From assembly GCA_963576725.1 (NCBI GenBank), contig OY755239.1:56701453-56765452 (forward strand): 64,000 nt of DNA. The letters run 5' to 3'. The position numbers and the translations under genes are program-made. Source of the DNA: Azorinus chamasolen (Eukaryota; Mollusca; Bivalvia; Cardiida; Solecurtidae). The notes under the pieces are model-generated. The model had not been told where the DNA came from. It saw nothing but the letters and a program-made list of their open reading frames with translations, and ran no database searches. This document shows positions 49,793-60,015 of the stretch, one piece after another. The first letter of the stretch is position 1, and every line of letters begins with the position of its first letter.

Positions 49793-50302
49793 CTCTCGAT
49801 ACAAGAGCATTACTTACAACGATTTTGCACAGTGAATATTTCATTCGTTACAACATAATTTTCAGATTGCACCAGCTGCATTAGACTTCTGTTCATTCAC
49901 TATTCCGTATTAAACATGTTTGTCAGTAAAAAAAAGTGTTAACAATTTTCATAATAAAGATATTTTCTCGGCAAAGAAGATATCCGTTGTATGGAAAGAG
50001 GACTACATTTCTTTCAAGATGACCTGTTCAATAATCATATTATATGCAGACAAAATAGCAGATAATAGGTCAATACAAATAGACTTACCTATTCATGTGT
50101 ATATTAAGCATTGTCGAAAGGTGCTTATTGCTTTAGCCATTCCCCTATTCAAGATTCATGTAAGAAATAATGAAATCATGAATATTCATTGGCTGAGTTT
50201 AATGTAAACATTTCAGGAGATTTGTTTGCTTATAAATGCAACCAATTTCCATGTGTATATACGAATATCATCGTCGATGGAAACTTTAAGTTATTTCTTT
50301 TA
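49793..50302. other. gap with a T1b scrap
   Basis: Positions 50138-50200 read ATTCATGTAAGAAATAATG and AATCATGAATATTCATTGG, the T1b minus body. Otherwise unremarkable. Confidence 0.45.
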
Positions 50303-50546
50303 CCTTTTACTCCATATAATTATGTGCCCTTCAACGCCTTTACAAACAGTATAGACCTGGACCAAAATGGCTCCTGTAGAAACAGTCATATTAGGGTCTG
50401 TTCTGTTAGCTTATTTCATAATATAGGTCTGGTCCTACAATTTCTGCCGTAGCCAAAATGCATGTGTCCACGTGTTATTATAAACAATACAGTTAATCAA
50501 TATTCTTGATGACGTTTTCCTTACATGTCCATGGAGTAAAGGATTA
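50303..50546 (+). mobile_element. T1b element, diverged
   Basis: TTTTACTCCATATAATTATG to GAGTAAAGGATTA. The hairpin GACCTGGACCAAAATGGCTCC is mismatched. The body ACAATTTCTGCCGTAGCC is clear. Confidence 0.72.
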
Positions 50547-50984
50547 CTTTTTTATGTACCCTTTAAAGTACACATTGATGCTCTGCGTGAGTAATGTCTT
50601 TAGGAACTTTGCAAACTGCGTAGCAGTAGAAGAGTCGCTGTGTATGTGACTTGTCAGGATCTGCTAAGTATGAACATATTAAACATTCTAGATATATCAA
50701 AACTTGCAGATGATGATGTGTCGTTGAAACGATAGTTGTCTTCCATGTTTGCAGAGCACACTAAAAGAACAGCACTCAATTTTGAGCTCACTAAAATACA
50801 TTTGTCTTTCTCGCATTTGCTGATCTAGAGAGACTACACTATTCTCGCCCGTTCTGTAAACTATGCATGTTCGATTTAACAGTTAACAATTAAAATGGCA
50901 CCGTAAATTATCATAGGATTAGTTATAGACGAAACACAACGCTTAACTTGTAGTCCGTTGTATATAAATGGATGTCTGCTCTTA
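50547..50984. other. gap with one weak hairpin scrap
   Basis: TTGCAAACTGCGTAGCAGTAG and TCAGGATCTGCTAAGTATG near 50608-50672 look like a decayed T1-type stem. Nothing else seen. Confidence 0.35.
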
Positions 50985-51155
50985 CTTCGGCATGAAGCAT
51001 TTTTACCCAAATCCGATTCCTTCGCTTTTTTTCAAAACTATTAAGTGAGCGTCAAACAGTTTGGATCCTGATGGTACGCATGGCCTCGTAATGATATCAC
51101 CTGTTGGCAAATGCCTGTCAGGTCGAACAGAGCAGGATAAGTGAGTTGTAGAGAA
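50985..51155 (-). mobile_element. T5 fragment
   Basis: AAAACTATTAAGTGAGCGTC and AAACAGTTTGGATCCTGATGG. The second arm is missing. GCAAATGCCTGTCAGGTCG marks the right side. Confidence 0.6.
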
Positions 51156-51159
51156 TAGC

Positions 51160-51373
51160 TTATCCCTTACAACGCTGAATATTCAAATGAACTTTTCCAA
51201 AATTCAAACAGGTCAAAGTTATGGTGAATATTTAGGGATTTTTATAAAGCAAAGTGTTACATGACAAACACTGCAGGCCCTAGTGAGAGGGCTCCTCTAG
51301 GAGCCGTCTCATGTTGGTCTACACTGTTTGCAAAGGACACAAGTGACTCGTTACCCACACTGTAAAGGTGAAT
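51160..51373 (+). mobile_element. T6 MITE
   Basis: TTATCCCTTACAACGCTG to CACACTGTAAAGGTGAA. The hairpin GCCCTAGTGAGAGGGCTCC / GGAGCCGTCTCATGTTGG has apex TCTA, within CAAACACTGCAG and CTACACTGTTTG. Confidence 0.82.
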
Positions 51374-51554
51374 CACGAACTAGCTATCTCAATTAGATCT
51401 TGGAAGATTGAACAAATATATCAAGTTAATGCATAGACTCTAACAGACCATCTGTTCAAACAATATGTTTGTTATTCTTCCTACAACATAGATTATCAGC
51501 ACTCAGTCATCTCGCCTTTGTGAAATCGTATCGATCTAGTGCAAACAAAGCAGA
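51374..51554. other. short unique gap
   Basis: No element or gene recognised. Confidence 0.4.
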
Positions 51555-51740
51555 TACATCTGTATATAGCGACCATTTTATTAATTTATCATAGGTTCTC
51601 TAAAAGCATGTTGTTGCTAAATACAGAATGAAAGCAACGCAAAAAAGCTTCAGCAGGAGCTCTCTGCATAACCTCCCACCTGCATTTAGCAAGCACATTT
51701 CTTCAAACCGAGACTTGTACTTATTTTCAGTGTTCGTTGT
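51555..51740. mobile_element. P-type element, decayed
   Basis: GTTGTTGCTAAATACAGAATG and inverse ACCTGCATTTAGCAAGCAC enclose GCAAAAAAGCTTCAGCAGGAGC. The ends are unclear. Confidence 0.55.
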
Positions 51741-51820
51741 AGCCAGATCTTAGTGTATAATGCAACTTGACCAGAAATGCGATTACAACCATGTGCCAAG
51801 CCTTAGTATTATTTGTTAAC

Positions 51821-52016
51821 TACAGTAAAAACTCTCTAAACTGGATTTCTAGTAGATACTTTTAGGCAGGTGACTGCTAAATGCAGGATGTAAGTCATGC
51901 AGAAAGCTCGTAGAGGAGCTTTCTGCGTGACTTTCATCCTGCATTAAGCTGTCAACTGTCTCCAAGACCAACATTTATACCGAAATTAACGTCCAGTTTA
52001 GAGAGGTTTTACTGTA
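51821..52016. mobile_element. P4 TA-flanked MITE, intact
   Basis: TACAGTAAAAACTCTCTAAAC and AGAGAGGTTTTACTGTA. The hairpin GTCATGCAGAAAGCTC / GAGCTTTCTGCGTGAC with apex GTAGAG. The arms GCAGGTGACTGCTAAATGC / GCATTAAGCTGTCAACTG pair. Confidence 0.9.
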
Positions 52017-52297
52017 TTTTTGTTACGGAAGCACACGTGCACATCTGTTGAAAATGGCGGTCAATAAGTGCAAATCTGCTTTGTCTACCTTAAACACTCT
52101 TCCAAGAAATAGGCGTTCACTCTCTATGATTGGTTTATTCCATTATTGTTGTTGTTTGTTTATTTCTTTGTTTGATTTCGTTTTTCTGTTTCGTTTTTGT
52201 TTTGGGGAGGGTGTGTTTGCGTGCACGTGCGTGTGCGTATATGGATGCGGGATTATGTTTCTTTTCATTTTGGTTTGCTCCGACTGTTTCTTTCTTG
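52017..52297. other. GT-rich unique gap
   Basis: T/G-rich on the plus strand with no element. The long overlapping ORFs come from the composition and run into the T2 copy. Confidence 0.5.
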
Positions 52298-52547
52298 TTA
52301 ACCCTTCGCTTGCTGAATTTTAAAATACATTTCTCCTTCTTTACCCATGCCCTGTTGTATAATTACATATATCTTCACTGTGTACAAGTATTTCGCTGTG
52401 CCATCACTGCTGTGGAGTGCACTGGTTGCACAATCAACTTGTAAATAGTGCAGACCCTGATGAGACAGCCCCTGCAGGAGCTGTCTCATCTGGGTCTTCA
52501 CTATTTACAGGTAGGTATATTGACGTGAATAGCAAGCGAAGGGTTAA
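52298..52547 (-). mobile_element. T2 TTAA MITE
   Basis: TTAACCCTTCGCTTGCTG to GCGAAGGGTTAA. Almost identical to 36790-37036. The left arm has CCCC in place of CTCC in GACAGCCCCTGCAGGAGC. Confidence 0.93.
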
Positions 52548-52712
52548 TATGTAGGAGCTGTCTGATTAGGGTTTGCTCTGTATTTCGTATGATATAAATA
52601 TGATTCTATTGTCTATACCATGGCCACAAATGCCTGTGTTATAACTAAATATATCTAATTATCACTCATGATGTCATTATTTCTTACATGAATAATCAAG
52701 GAGTAAAGGGTT
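52548..52712 (+). mobile_element. T1b right half
   Basis: Begins inside the apex (GTAGGAGCTGTCTGATTAGGG) and runs through the T1b body to GAGTAAAGGGTTA. Its left half is absent and a T2 abuts it. Confidence 0.75.
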
Positions 52713-52781
52713 AGGAAATCTGTTCTACAATGTATCGCATTCCAAACAGAGTTTGTAGTGGTGGTTGTTTGGATCCTTCTT

Positions 52782-53234
52782 TATTGAATATTCATGTAAG
52801 AAGTTATGGCATTATGAATATTTATTTCATGGATGCATGAATAATTGCATATGCACACATAGTGTTTTGGCATTGGTAGAAACTGTAGAGTGAGATCAAT
52901 AATAGTTTCGTAAGCGTAGTAAAACCTCTATATAACGGCCAGTAAATTGTGTTAATTATTTGGTATTTAGGGCAGGTGGCCGCTTAAAGCAAGGTGAAAG
53001 TAAAACAGAACGCTCCTATAGGAGCGTTCTGTTTTAATTTCAACTTGCTTTAAGCAGCCACCTGCCTTTAACACAAAGTACATAATGTAATTTAGTGGCT
53101 GTTGTAGAGAGGTCTTGCTGTACATAGAGCAGACCTTATTCAGACGGCTCCTACAGGAACCGTCTGATCTGGGTCTACTATGTTTGCAAAGGCAAAAAGG
53201 CACACACAAGCGTTTATATAGAGGGTAGAGTTAA
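52782..53234 (-). mobile_element. T1b element interrupted by P2
   Basis: Left part: TTGAATATTCATGTAAGAAG to ATAGTTTCGTAAGC. Right part: AGAGCAGACCTTATTCAGACG through GTCTGATCTGGGTC to AGAGTTAA. The halves flank a P2 element at the base of the hairpin. Confidence 0.83.
52917..53122. mobile_element. P2 MITE nested in T1b
   Basis: TAGTAAAACCTCTATATAACG and AGAGGTCTTGCTGTA with TA on each side. The hairpin AAACAGAACGCTCC / GGAGCGTTCTGTTT has apex TATA. The arms GCAGGTGGCCGCTTAAAGC / GCTTTAAGCAGCCACCTGCC are intact. Confidence 0.9.
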
Positions 53235-53279
53235 GCCTTTTTGATTTGATAAATTATAATACTTTCTGCAGATGATCGT

Positions 53280-53675
53280 TTATTCCATTGAAATGCACAG
53301 ACTTGCATCATAAATATTAATAACACTCCATGAATAATGTTTTTGTAGCATGCCAGAAACTAGAATATCTATTAAATTATTCCCTCCTAGACTATTTATA
53401 GACCCAACCTCTTTGAATAAATCTACCGAAAAGTAGCATCTACTAGAGAAAAGAAAAACAATTAGAATTGTGTAGTTTTTAAACCATTATTATAAATAGA
53501 GCACTTGCTCCTATGGAGAAGTGACCTTTACAGAGACGTCAAAATGACGCCAGTAGGTGGTAATAGATTATCATTATATCTGTATCATTAATTAAGCAAA
53601 CACGACCGACCCTGTTAAGATGGTTCTGGCTCCTGCAGGGCCAATAAGATCTGGATCAACTCTGTTTGCAAGGGC
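53280..53675 (-). mobile_element. T1b element apparently interrupted by T3
   Basis: Left part ATCATAAATATTAATAACACTC, GCCAGAAACTAGAATATC. Right part TATATCTGTATCATTAATTAAGC then GACCCTGTTAAGATGG and AGATCTGGATC. The hairpin is badly decayed. Confidence 0.55.
53372..53570 (-). mobile_element. T3 element, one arm deleted
   Basis: TTAAATTATTCCCTCCTAG at the left, the T3 body AATAAATCTACCGAAAAG, the arm ACCATTATTATAAATAGAGC. The right arm is missing after CTCCTATGGAGAAG. Confidence 0.72.
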
Positions 53676-53841
53676 AACTTGGTATAAAGACCACGCATGA
53701 CAGGTATATTTTAATGCAACGTGATATACCAATACAATTTGTAGATGACAATGACTTAGCGTGAAACGAATCATATTCCAGCAAGACAAAATAGTTCTTA
53801 TCCTGATCGGACGTCTTGGTTCTATCTGATATGGTGTCTAG

Positions 53842-54041
53842 TACAATAAAACCTCTCTATAACGGCCACTAAATTACAGTATTGTGTGTAATATGCAGGT
53901 GGCTGCTTAAGGCAAGGTGAAAGAAAAAAAACGCTCCAATAGGAGCGTTCTGTTTTACTTTCACCTTGCTTTAAGCAGCCACCTGCCCTACATACCAACT
54001 AATTAACACACTTCAGTGGCCGTATAAAGGGATTTTACTGT
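53842..54041. mobile_element. P2 TA-flanked MITE
   Basis: TACAATAAAACCTCTCTAT and AAAGGGATTTTACTG. The hairpin AAACGCTCCAATAGGAGCGTTC is inside GCAGGTGGCTGCTTAAGGC and GCTTTAAGCAGCCACCTGCC. Confidence 0.87.
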
Positions 54042-54089
54042 TTAGCTATTCTGTAGAATGTACTTAGACGCCTTTAATCCTTACAGTAC

Positions 54090-54193
54090 TTTACAAACAT
54101 TGTAGACCAATACTACATAATATGAACCGTCTGATCTGGGTCTACTCTGTTTGCAAATGCGTTAAAACTCGTTTCTATGAAGGAAATGGGTAA
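54090..54193 (-). mobile_element. T1 right-half fragment
   Basis: GAACCGTCTGATCTGGGTC, CTACTCTGTTTGCAAATGCG and GAAGGAAATGGGTAA. The left arm is replaced by ACCAATACTACATAATAT. Confidence 0.65.
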
Positions 54194-54518
54194 GTTGTCA
54201 CTCACCTTAAAACCTACTACGGATTTTACGACTAATACCATCGTAAGTCCTAATCAACAATAATCGCTATAGTACTACTCTGAGAGCCGAAATCATCGCA
54301 CATTGCAGTGTACAGCAATTAAGGAAAATGTCTTTACGACTGAAGTAATGGTATTTTTCAACATACGACAATTTTCCAATTGCGATCGTCGTATGCTACA
54401 AGGTAAGATACCTTCAATCGTATGATCTTTGGTAAAACGGGTCTATGAATCATACATGCTTTGGGCTGTCGGTGTACAGAAATGTTACTGTTTGTCAGTA
54501 TTATTGTAGACGTTGTCA
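54194..54518. repeat. gap with R4 scrap
   Basis: CATACGACAATTTTCCAATTG and GCGATCGTCGTATGCTAC form a loose inverted repeat (54361-54400). ATCGTATGATCTTTGGTAAAA resembles the inverse of 5300-5320. Confidence 0.45.
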
Positions 54519-54738
54519 TAAACCTTTCTCTGAAACAATCCTTTTTAACGCCTTTACAAACAGAGTAGACTCAGATCAGAACGTTCCTACATGTATACGA
54601 GCAGTCTGGTCAAGGTCTGCTCTGTTTGCCTATGGAATAATATTATATTTCACCGATACTAAACAATCCTGTGTACATCTTGTGAATATCCATGATGCAT
54701 TACTTCTTTCATTAATATTCAAAACGGAAAGGGGTAAG
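54519..54738 (+). mobile_element. T1b element, diverged
   Basis: GTAGACTCAGATCAGAACG and GCAGTCTGGTCAAGGTCTGC form the hairpin. The right end GGAAAGGGGTAA and GTGAATATCCATGATGC match T1b. Confidence 0.72.
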
Positions 54739-54932
54739 AACCATTAACGTAATTGGTGTATTTGGACTGTTCATTTCCGACAGCATTAGATCAATTAAAG
54801 TATAGAAAGAGTTTTATTAAGGATTTCCAGTTATATGAAGTGCTCGATACCAATCGTTGAAGTTGATTTACTTTTATCACAAAGCTTCAAGTATGTTGCA
54901 CCATGCACCACTGAATATCGAAAGAATGTTAG

Positions 54933-55126
54933 CAGATCAACAGATAAATTTGCGTACTCAGATACTAGAATCGTCATTAATTTTCTCAGCCAAACCCTAT
55001 GTTGTCACCACTCTTTGGAATTGTCCCTTTGAGACAATTCTAAAGAGTGGTCGCAACATAGGATGTGGAGAAAAAAGGAGTTATTCTTGAAAATGTTTTA
55101 ATTTACGCATCTTATCTGGACCTCTG
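54933..55126 (+). mobile_element. H element
   Basis: GATCAACAGATAAATTTGCG to CTTATCTGGACCTCTG. Arms CACCACTCTTTGGAATTGTC / GACAATTCTAAAGAGTGGTC have the C-to-T/G-to-A change in ATTGTC/GACAAT mirrored. Confidence 0.85.
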
Positions 55127-55469
55127 ATGTCAACAAAGATAATTGAGGTAACTGTAAGTTTCCCCCAGCAGATCACATGCTAAAACTATATAATTCGAAC
55201 TGACGACTGTAGAACTAACCAGCTTTTCTACGAATAAGTACCTTTTTCGACAGACAGTATTTGAAATAATAGTATTACTGTAGTTCTTCTTCACAACGAC
55301 AGTTCTGTGAACATACATGGAGGCCTGCTTAGATGCAGCTGAATTTGTGAAGAACATGTATCATGGAAAAGGCCTAGACGAATCATACAAGACGCGGTAA
55401 TAAGACTGAACGCCCTAAAATAATGTTGTAGACGAATCTTCTTTTAAACTTTATAAACATTAGCATACG
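55127..55469. other. unique gap
   Basis: No element or gene recognised. Confidence 0.45.
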
Positions 55470-55694
55470 GTAAACCCTTTCCCTGTTCTATGTTTATTCC
55501 AAATTCCAATACCTACTGAATATTTATGGAAAAATTGTTTTGATGAAATATGCAAGGTAGAATATTGCATCTATTGTAGAAAGTAAAGAAACAGATCTAT
55601 CAAATTCCAATAGCGAACAGAGCTCTAGGAGCCGTCTGATCTGGGTCTACTCTGTAAATGCGTGAAAACACGTTTATATGAGGGAACGGGTTAA
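55470..55694 (-). mobile_element. T1a with left arm deleted
   Basis: GTAAACCCTTTCCCTGTTC to GGGAACGGGTTAA. The body joins CGAACAGAGCTCTAGGAGCC, losing the left arm. The right arm CCGTCTGATCTGGGTC stays. Confidence 0.83.
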
Positions 55695-55695
55695 A

Positions 55696-55871
55696 CCTCA
55701 TTATCTCGTTAATTTTGTATGAAGGTGGCTGTTTAATGCTGGGTTAAAATAATGCAGAAAGCTCTTAGATGAGTTTTCTGCCATACTTTCACCCTGCATT
55801 AAGCTACCGCTTGTCTTAAATGCCAGTAATACTAGTCGTTAGAGGGTACGAGAAAGCGAGATCTGACAGTA
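55696..55871. mobile_element. P-type element, ends decayed
   Basis: AGGTGGCTGTTTAATGCTGGG and inverse CCCTGCATTAAGCTACCGC. The hairpin AATGCAGAAAGCTCTTAGATGA has a partner. The ends resemble P5/P1 weakly. Confidence 0.65.
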
Positions 55872-55877
55872 TGGCTA

Positions 55878-55985
55878 TTTAACCCTCTCCTCTACATAAA
55901 CACCTTTTCACACATCTACAAATATAGCAAACCTAGATCTGAACAGGGTCTGCTTTGTTTGCTGAAGGAAACACTATTGCTGACA
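55878..55985 (+). mobile_element. T1b 5' part with collapsed hairpin
   Basis: TTAACCCTCTCCTCTACATA and ACAAATATAGCAAACC, then AGATCTGAACAGGGTC in place of the stem. The rest is absent. Confidence 0.65.
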
Positions 55986-56613
55986 GGTGAATACGTACAT
56001 TTATAAGTGGTAGAGCTGATGAACAAAATGCCAATAGGATCAACTGTGCTAAAGAAATGCTCAAACAGTTCTCAAATGTAGATAATCGCAAACTAGCATA
56101 GCTCCTAACAGGAGATGAAACCTTAATATAGTTGTATGGACCGCAACGCCGCGTTACAAGAGACGGTGACTGCAGCGATGTGGCATAGACCAGTACATGT
56201 ACATTGCAATTGCAAAAATAGCGAAAAGTGTCAAAAAGGTCTTATACTCGATATATTTCAACTCGACTGATACTATTTTACAATTTCCCACGTCATCCGG
56301 AAAGTCTGTCCCTGGAAAGTTCTATAGAGACAAAATACTGAAAGCTATTAAACGAAACTATTAAATATTGTGTCCTAGTACTGGTCTTCGCGGTCTCCAA
56401 CTGATCAATGACAACGCTACAGCTCAGAAAAGTGTCATCGTCCAAAGTGTTATGCGGGATGAAGAAGTAGTACAAATCAATCATCCAGCTTATTCGCCCG
56501 TTTTAAGTCTTTGTGACTTTTCCTCTTCCTACGGCTGAACAAGATGCTGACTGAGCGCAAATACTTATCGAATGATATAAAACACTTGGAAGTGGTATTT
56601 TTCAATTGCTTAA
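55986..56613. other. unique gap
   Basis: No element or gene recognised. Confidence 0.45.
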
Positions 56614-56696
56614 GACCATCTGATTACAGCTTGAATTTAGAAAATGTAGTAGGTGAAAATTCTGTAAAAATAATTTGCTCAGCAGGCTAAATGTTA
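56614..56696 (+). mobile_element. T8 right-end fragment
   Basis: TTACAGCTTGAATTTAGAAAA, TAATTTGCTCAGCAGGC and TAAATGTTAA match the right 80 bases of 7451-7662. Confidence 0.78.
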
Positions 56697-57623
56697 ATCG
56701 AATTAGACACACTCAAAGGTTGCACCAGATCCTAATACAAGTAGACAGATGTTTTGAAGGCTAATAAATTGTACCGAATGCTATATAAGATGAATTGCTG
56801 CATTGACTGCCATAAATATTATTCACCGGTTTGCAAACTAGACATTGTCTGTTGAATATTTCATGTTCATTCGGAGTCTCAAGTTTCAGGAAAACAACTT
56901 TTGTATGCATAGGTCTATATGTCTAGTCAAATCAGTCCATAATCGTATATTACTAAATCATGAATGTTCCAAACAGCTTCTCGATTCGGCAGTAGTCACA
57001 ATTGCGCCAGATGCAGTGTCGGCATATACCATTTTACAGCTGACGAGGTTTAACAAATGCAATTATCGGGTTTTTTGAATTCGATACATATCTAATTATA
57101 TTAAACTGAAACTAAATATACTCTTGTTGTGCTGTTCGGTGCAAATTTATATCATACTATCTTATGCGAAGATAAACTTTATAATTCGGCGTCTCATCAA
57201 TATCCAAACTGTTTGATATTCGGTGTATAATTTCTAAAAGACTTGTTTCAATCGAATTGCACCCTATCAAGTTATGAGCAGATATTATTCTTAAAGGGAG
57301 TCGGGGGATGCTAAACGTGTGAACAGATTTTTTATCATTTTATTTGCCATATCATTATGTACCGTTTTGTTTGAGTGAAGTGTAAACATTCTTAGAGAAA
57401 GTATTTTCTTCTATAACTTGAATATATCTTTCGAGAGGTAATATTTGCTATCACAACATTACATGGTGATCGTGAGAATCATTACCTTTATATACATCCA
57501 TGCCATGTTTTAGCAAATAAGACCTTAGGCAGTTTGAGTGACCAACCTTAAACTTACCATGAACATGTTAAAGACATGCTTAATTTCAACACCCATTCAA
57601 ACGCAACCGAATATCAGTAGAAT
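56697..57623. other. unique gap with T5 scrap
   Basis: CGGCGTCTCATCAATATCC and AAACTGTTTGATATTCGG (57187-57225) are one T5/T8 arm. Nothing else recognised. Confidence 0.45.
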
Positions 57624-58023
57624 TATGGAATGCCGGTCACGACATGCTACTTGCCACTTGCCACTTGCTTGTTGCCCCTTATGAAAAGGAAAATTTTACA
57701 TACACACCGTTCAGAAACGGTCTCAGCCACGCTAAGCGTCCGTAGCGTCGAGAAGCGTCCGGAAGCAAAATACCAATTTAAAACACAATGTATTGTTTAA
57801 TTTACCAACTACATGCATATGTCTATTAAACTTGTCTATTCTTCGTGTTGATTTGGGTAAATAAACCAAAATGTCAAGTATGCATTGACAAGTAGCAAAT
57901 AGCAAGTGGCAAGCAACAAATAACAAGTGGCAATTAGCAAATGTAAAGAAGCAACTGGCAAGTGACTATTATCAATTAGCAACTAGCAAGTGGCAAGTAG
58001 CATGTCGTGACCGGCATTCCATA
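57624..58023. mobile_element. TIR element with AGCAAGTGGC arrays
   Basis: TATGGAATGCCGGTCACGAC and inverse GTCGTGACCGGCATTCCATA, extending to about 38 paired bases. The right subterminal region holds many AGCAAGTGGCA-like units (57891-57999), the left only CTTGCCACTTGCC. Flanks GTAGAAT and GTAGATA may be a decayed 7-8 bp target duplication, which would fit hAT-like elements. Confidence 0.82.
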
Positions 58024-58029
58024 GTAGAT

Positions 58030-58245
58030 ACAATCATAACCCTAGCGAAAGTCGAAGAATGGTACATTTTTACAGGGGCGTTGCTAGCGATACATTCCAG
58101 GGGCGTAGCTAGCGAAACACACCTATGGACGTGTGTAAAAATCAATCTGGAAGGTGAAATTATTATTATAATGGCAAAATTGGAACAAAAATTGAAGGAT
58201 AAGTGGTGTAGACTTTGATAAATATTCTATCTTGTCATGTAAGCT
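58030..58245. repeat. dispersed repeat with GGGGCGTTGCTAGCGA units
   Basis: CAGGGGCGTTGCTAGCGATAC and CAGGGGCGTAGCTAGCGAAAC are tandem. A related GC-rich stretch (GGGAGGTTGTCCCCGGACCCC) follows the T3 at about 58395-58415. Possibly one repeat split by the T3. Confidence 0.5.
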
Positions 58246-58390
58246 TTAACCCATTCCCTCATATGGACGCCTTTTGACGACTCTGTAAAAGTCACCTTAT
58301 GAAACCATTGTGATAAATGAGTATTTGCTCCTATAGGAGCAAATGTTCTATTTATCACAATGGTTTCAAACCTACACACTTTTAGATTTT
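58246..58390 (+). mobile_element. T3 element, 3' truncated
   Basis: TTAACCCATTCCCTCATATGG at the left. Hairpin GAAACCATTGTGATAAATG / ATTTATCACAATGGTTTC with apex GCTCCTATAGGAGC. The sequence changes after CTACACACTTTTAGA. Confidence 0.85.
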
Positions 58391-58579
58391 CCCGAGGGAG
58401 GTTGTCCCCGGACCCCTATAGCGACGATGCGATTACAGTTTGATTACGATTACATTTGGATTCAGATACGTTCCTGCATTTGGATTAAGAGTATCAATAA
58501 TTGGATGTTTGATGCTTCACTTTTTACCATTCGCATGCAGAAACAAACAGTATGCTAGAAAGCTTGCACTGTTACAGTT
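58391..58579. other. short gap
   Basis: GC-rich repeat remnant at the left, then unique sequence. Confidence 0.4.
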
Positions 58580-58736
58580 ATTACTTTCATCCGATTCGTT
58601 CAAGCTTTTAAAATAACTGTTGGCCGTTTGTCAAACATATGGATCCTGACGAGACACCGGGTTACTCGGCGTCTCATCTTGATCGAAGCTGTTTGCAAAT
58701 GCGATTTAGGTCGCACTTCGCATGAGATGAGTTAAT
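58580..58736 (-). mobile_element. T5 fragment with full hairpin
   Basis: CAAACATATGGATCCTGACGAG pairs with CTCATCTTGATCGAAGCTGTTTG around ACCGGGTTACTCGGC. The body GCGATTTAGGTCGCACTTCG follows. Confidence 0.7.
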
Positions 58737-58926
58737 TGATGGAATCAAATAAATGTGGCCTGCTCAGCATACTTCCACAAATAACATTTGCAAAATGCAT
58801 GTTGTAATAACTGTTTCCATAGATATTTATCATTTCTCTAATTCTAGAAATATTTCACATTATTCTTGTGTTACACTATATCTATTAACAGATTCCTTTA
58901 TCAAACGAATTTACCATCAACACATG

Positions 58927-59181
58927 TTTAACATTTTCCTTCAAATAAACGCATTTTCAAGCGTTTGCAAACAGAGAAGACACGGTACAGACAGCTCCTA
59001 TAGAAGCCGTCCGATCAGGGTCTACTCTGTTTGCTAATGGAATTTGATATACGAGTCTGTTTCTGTAGTTTCTAAAATAGCTACAATGTTCCACATTCCA
59101 TATTTCATTATAACTGTTTTCTCTATGAATAGTGTGTAGGTATTGTAATTAGGAATAAATATAGAACAGGGAAAGGGTTAA
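58927..59181 (+). mobile_element. T1a TTAA MITE
   Basis: TTAACATTTTCCTTCAAATA to AGGGAAAGGGTTAA. The hairpin GACACGGTACAGACAGCTCC / AGCCGTCCGATCAGGGTC is diverged on the left. The full T1a body is present. Confidence 0.87.
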
Positions 59182-59894
59182 AATAACCATTTGCCTATCA
59201 TTGTCGTTCTTTTACATGTCCTCTTCTATAATTATCCTGCTGATGTCAGCATTACTTTATCTAATTAAAATCCGATGACAACAAGAACACATATCCACGT
59301 TTGCTTGCAAATATAATTAATATAAACATGATAACAAACTGGACAGAATATTCAATAGTTATTGCTTTAGATAAATAAAGTATATATAATACACCTTTTT
59401 AAATGCGACATCTTTGTTAAACTTATTTGTATTTTCTTACTTTACAAAGTCAACAATAACACCGTGCGTCCAGTACGATAGTGTATTTCTGATCACAACA
59501 CAGACAAGTATTAATCTTTTGCAGTAGTCATTGCAGGAGTAAGTGAGCTACAAAAATAATATAATGTTACAACAAGCTTTTGTAATGCATGTCATTTCTA
59601 TAATTACATTTAAATGCAAATGTGGGTTCTGTGTTTTATTGTCTTGGGAATTATCTTGTCAGCCTTTAAGGCTTAATTATACTACATAAATATTTGCCGC
59701 ACTAACGTTGGGACACACTGTACAAAATAGCTCACATACCCTGCTTGGCAATCTTCCGCATTTTTAACGCATTTATCCCTATATTATTTAAGTAAAATTC
59801 GTTCAGTTCTTACTTTGGAACCCGTACATTTTTCCAGATGGAGGGGGCACAGCAAACAAAATAGTTTTTTGAATAAGCCATTTACATAGATGGT
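59182..59894. other. unique gap
   Basis: No element or gene recognised. Confidence 0.45.
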
Positions 59895-60015
59895 TTCGGC
59901 AAACAGTGCAGACCCTTATAAGATGGCTCCTGCAGGAGCCCTCAGATCTGGGTCTACACTGTTCGCATATGTCCCTTTAAAGGGACAGTGGACACTGTGG
60001 GCACAAATGGGTTAA
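59895..60015 (+). mobile_element. T6-like element, 5' truncated
   Basis: The hairpin GCAGACCCTTATAAGATGGC / CCCTCAGATCTGGGTCTAC has apex CTCCTGCAGGAG, within CAAACAGTG/CACTGTTCG. It ends AAATGGGTTAA. Confidence 0.65.

Noticed and set aside
52048..52444. Overlapping ORFs of 91 and 104 codons rich in F, V, C and L
   Set aside because: The T/G-rich composition creates a pseudo-hydrophobic reading frame, and the second ORF ends inside a T2 MITE.
54361..54440. Possible new palindromic MITE around CATACGACAATTTT / GCGATCGTCGTATG
   Set aside because: Pairing is patchy and the boundaries are unclear. Kept only as a repeat scrap related to 5284-5375.
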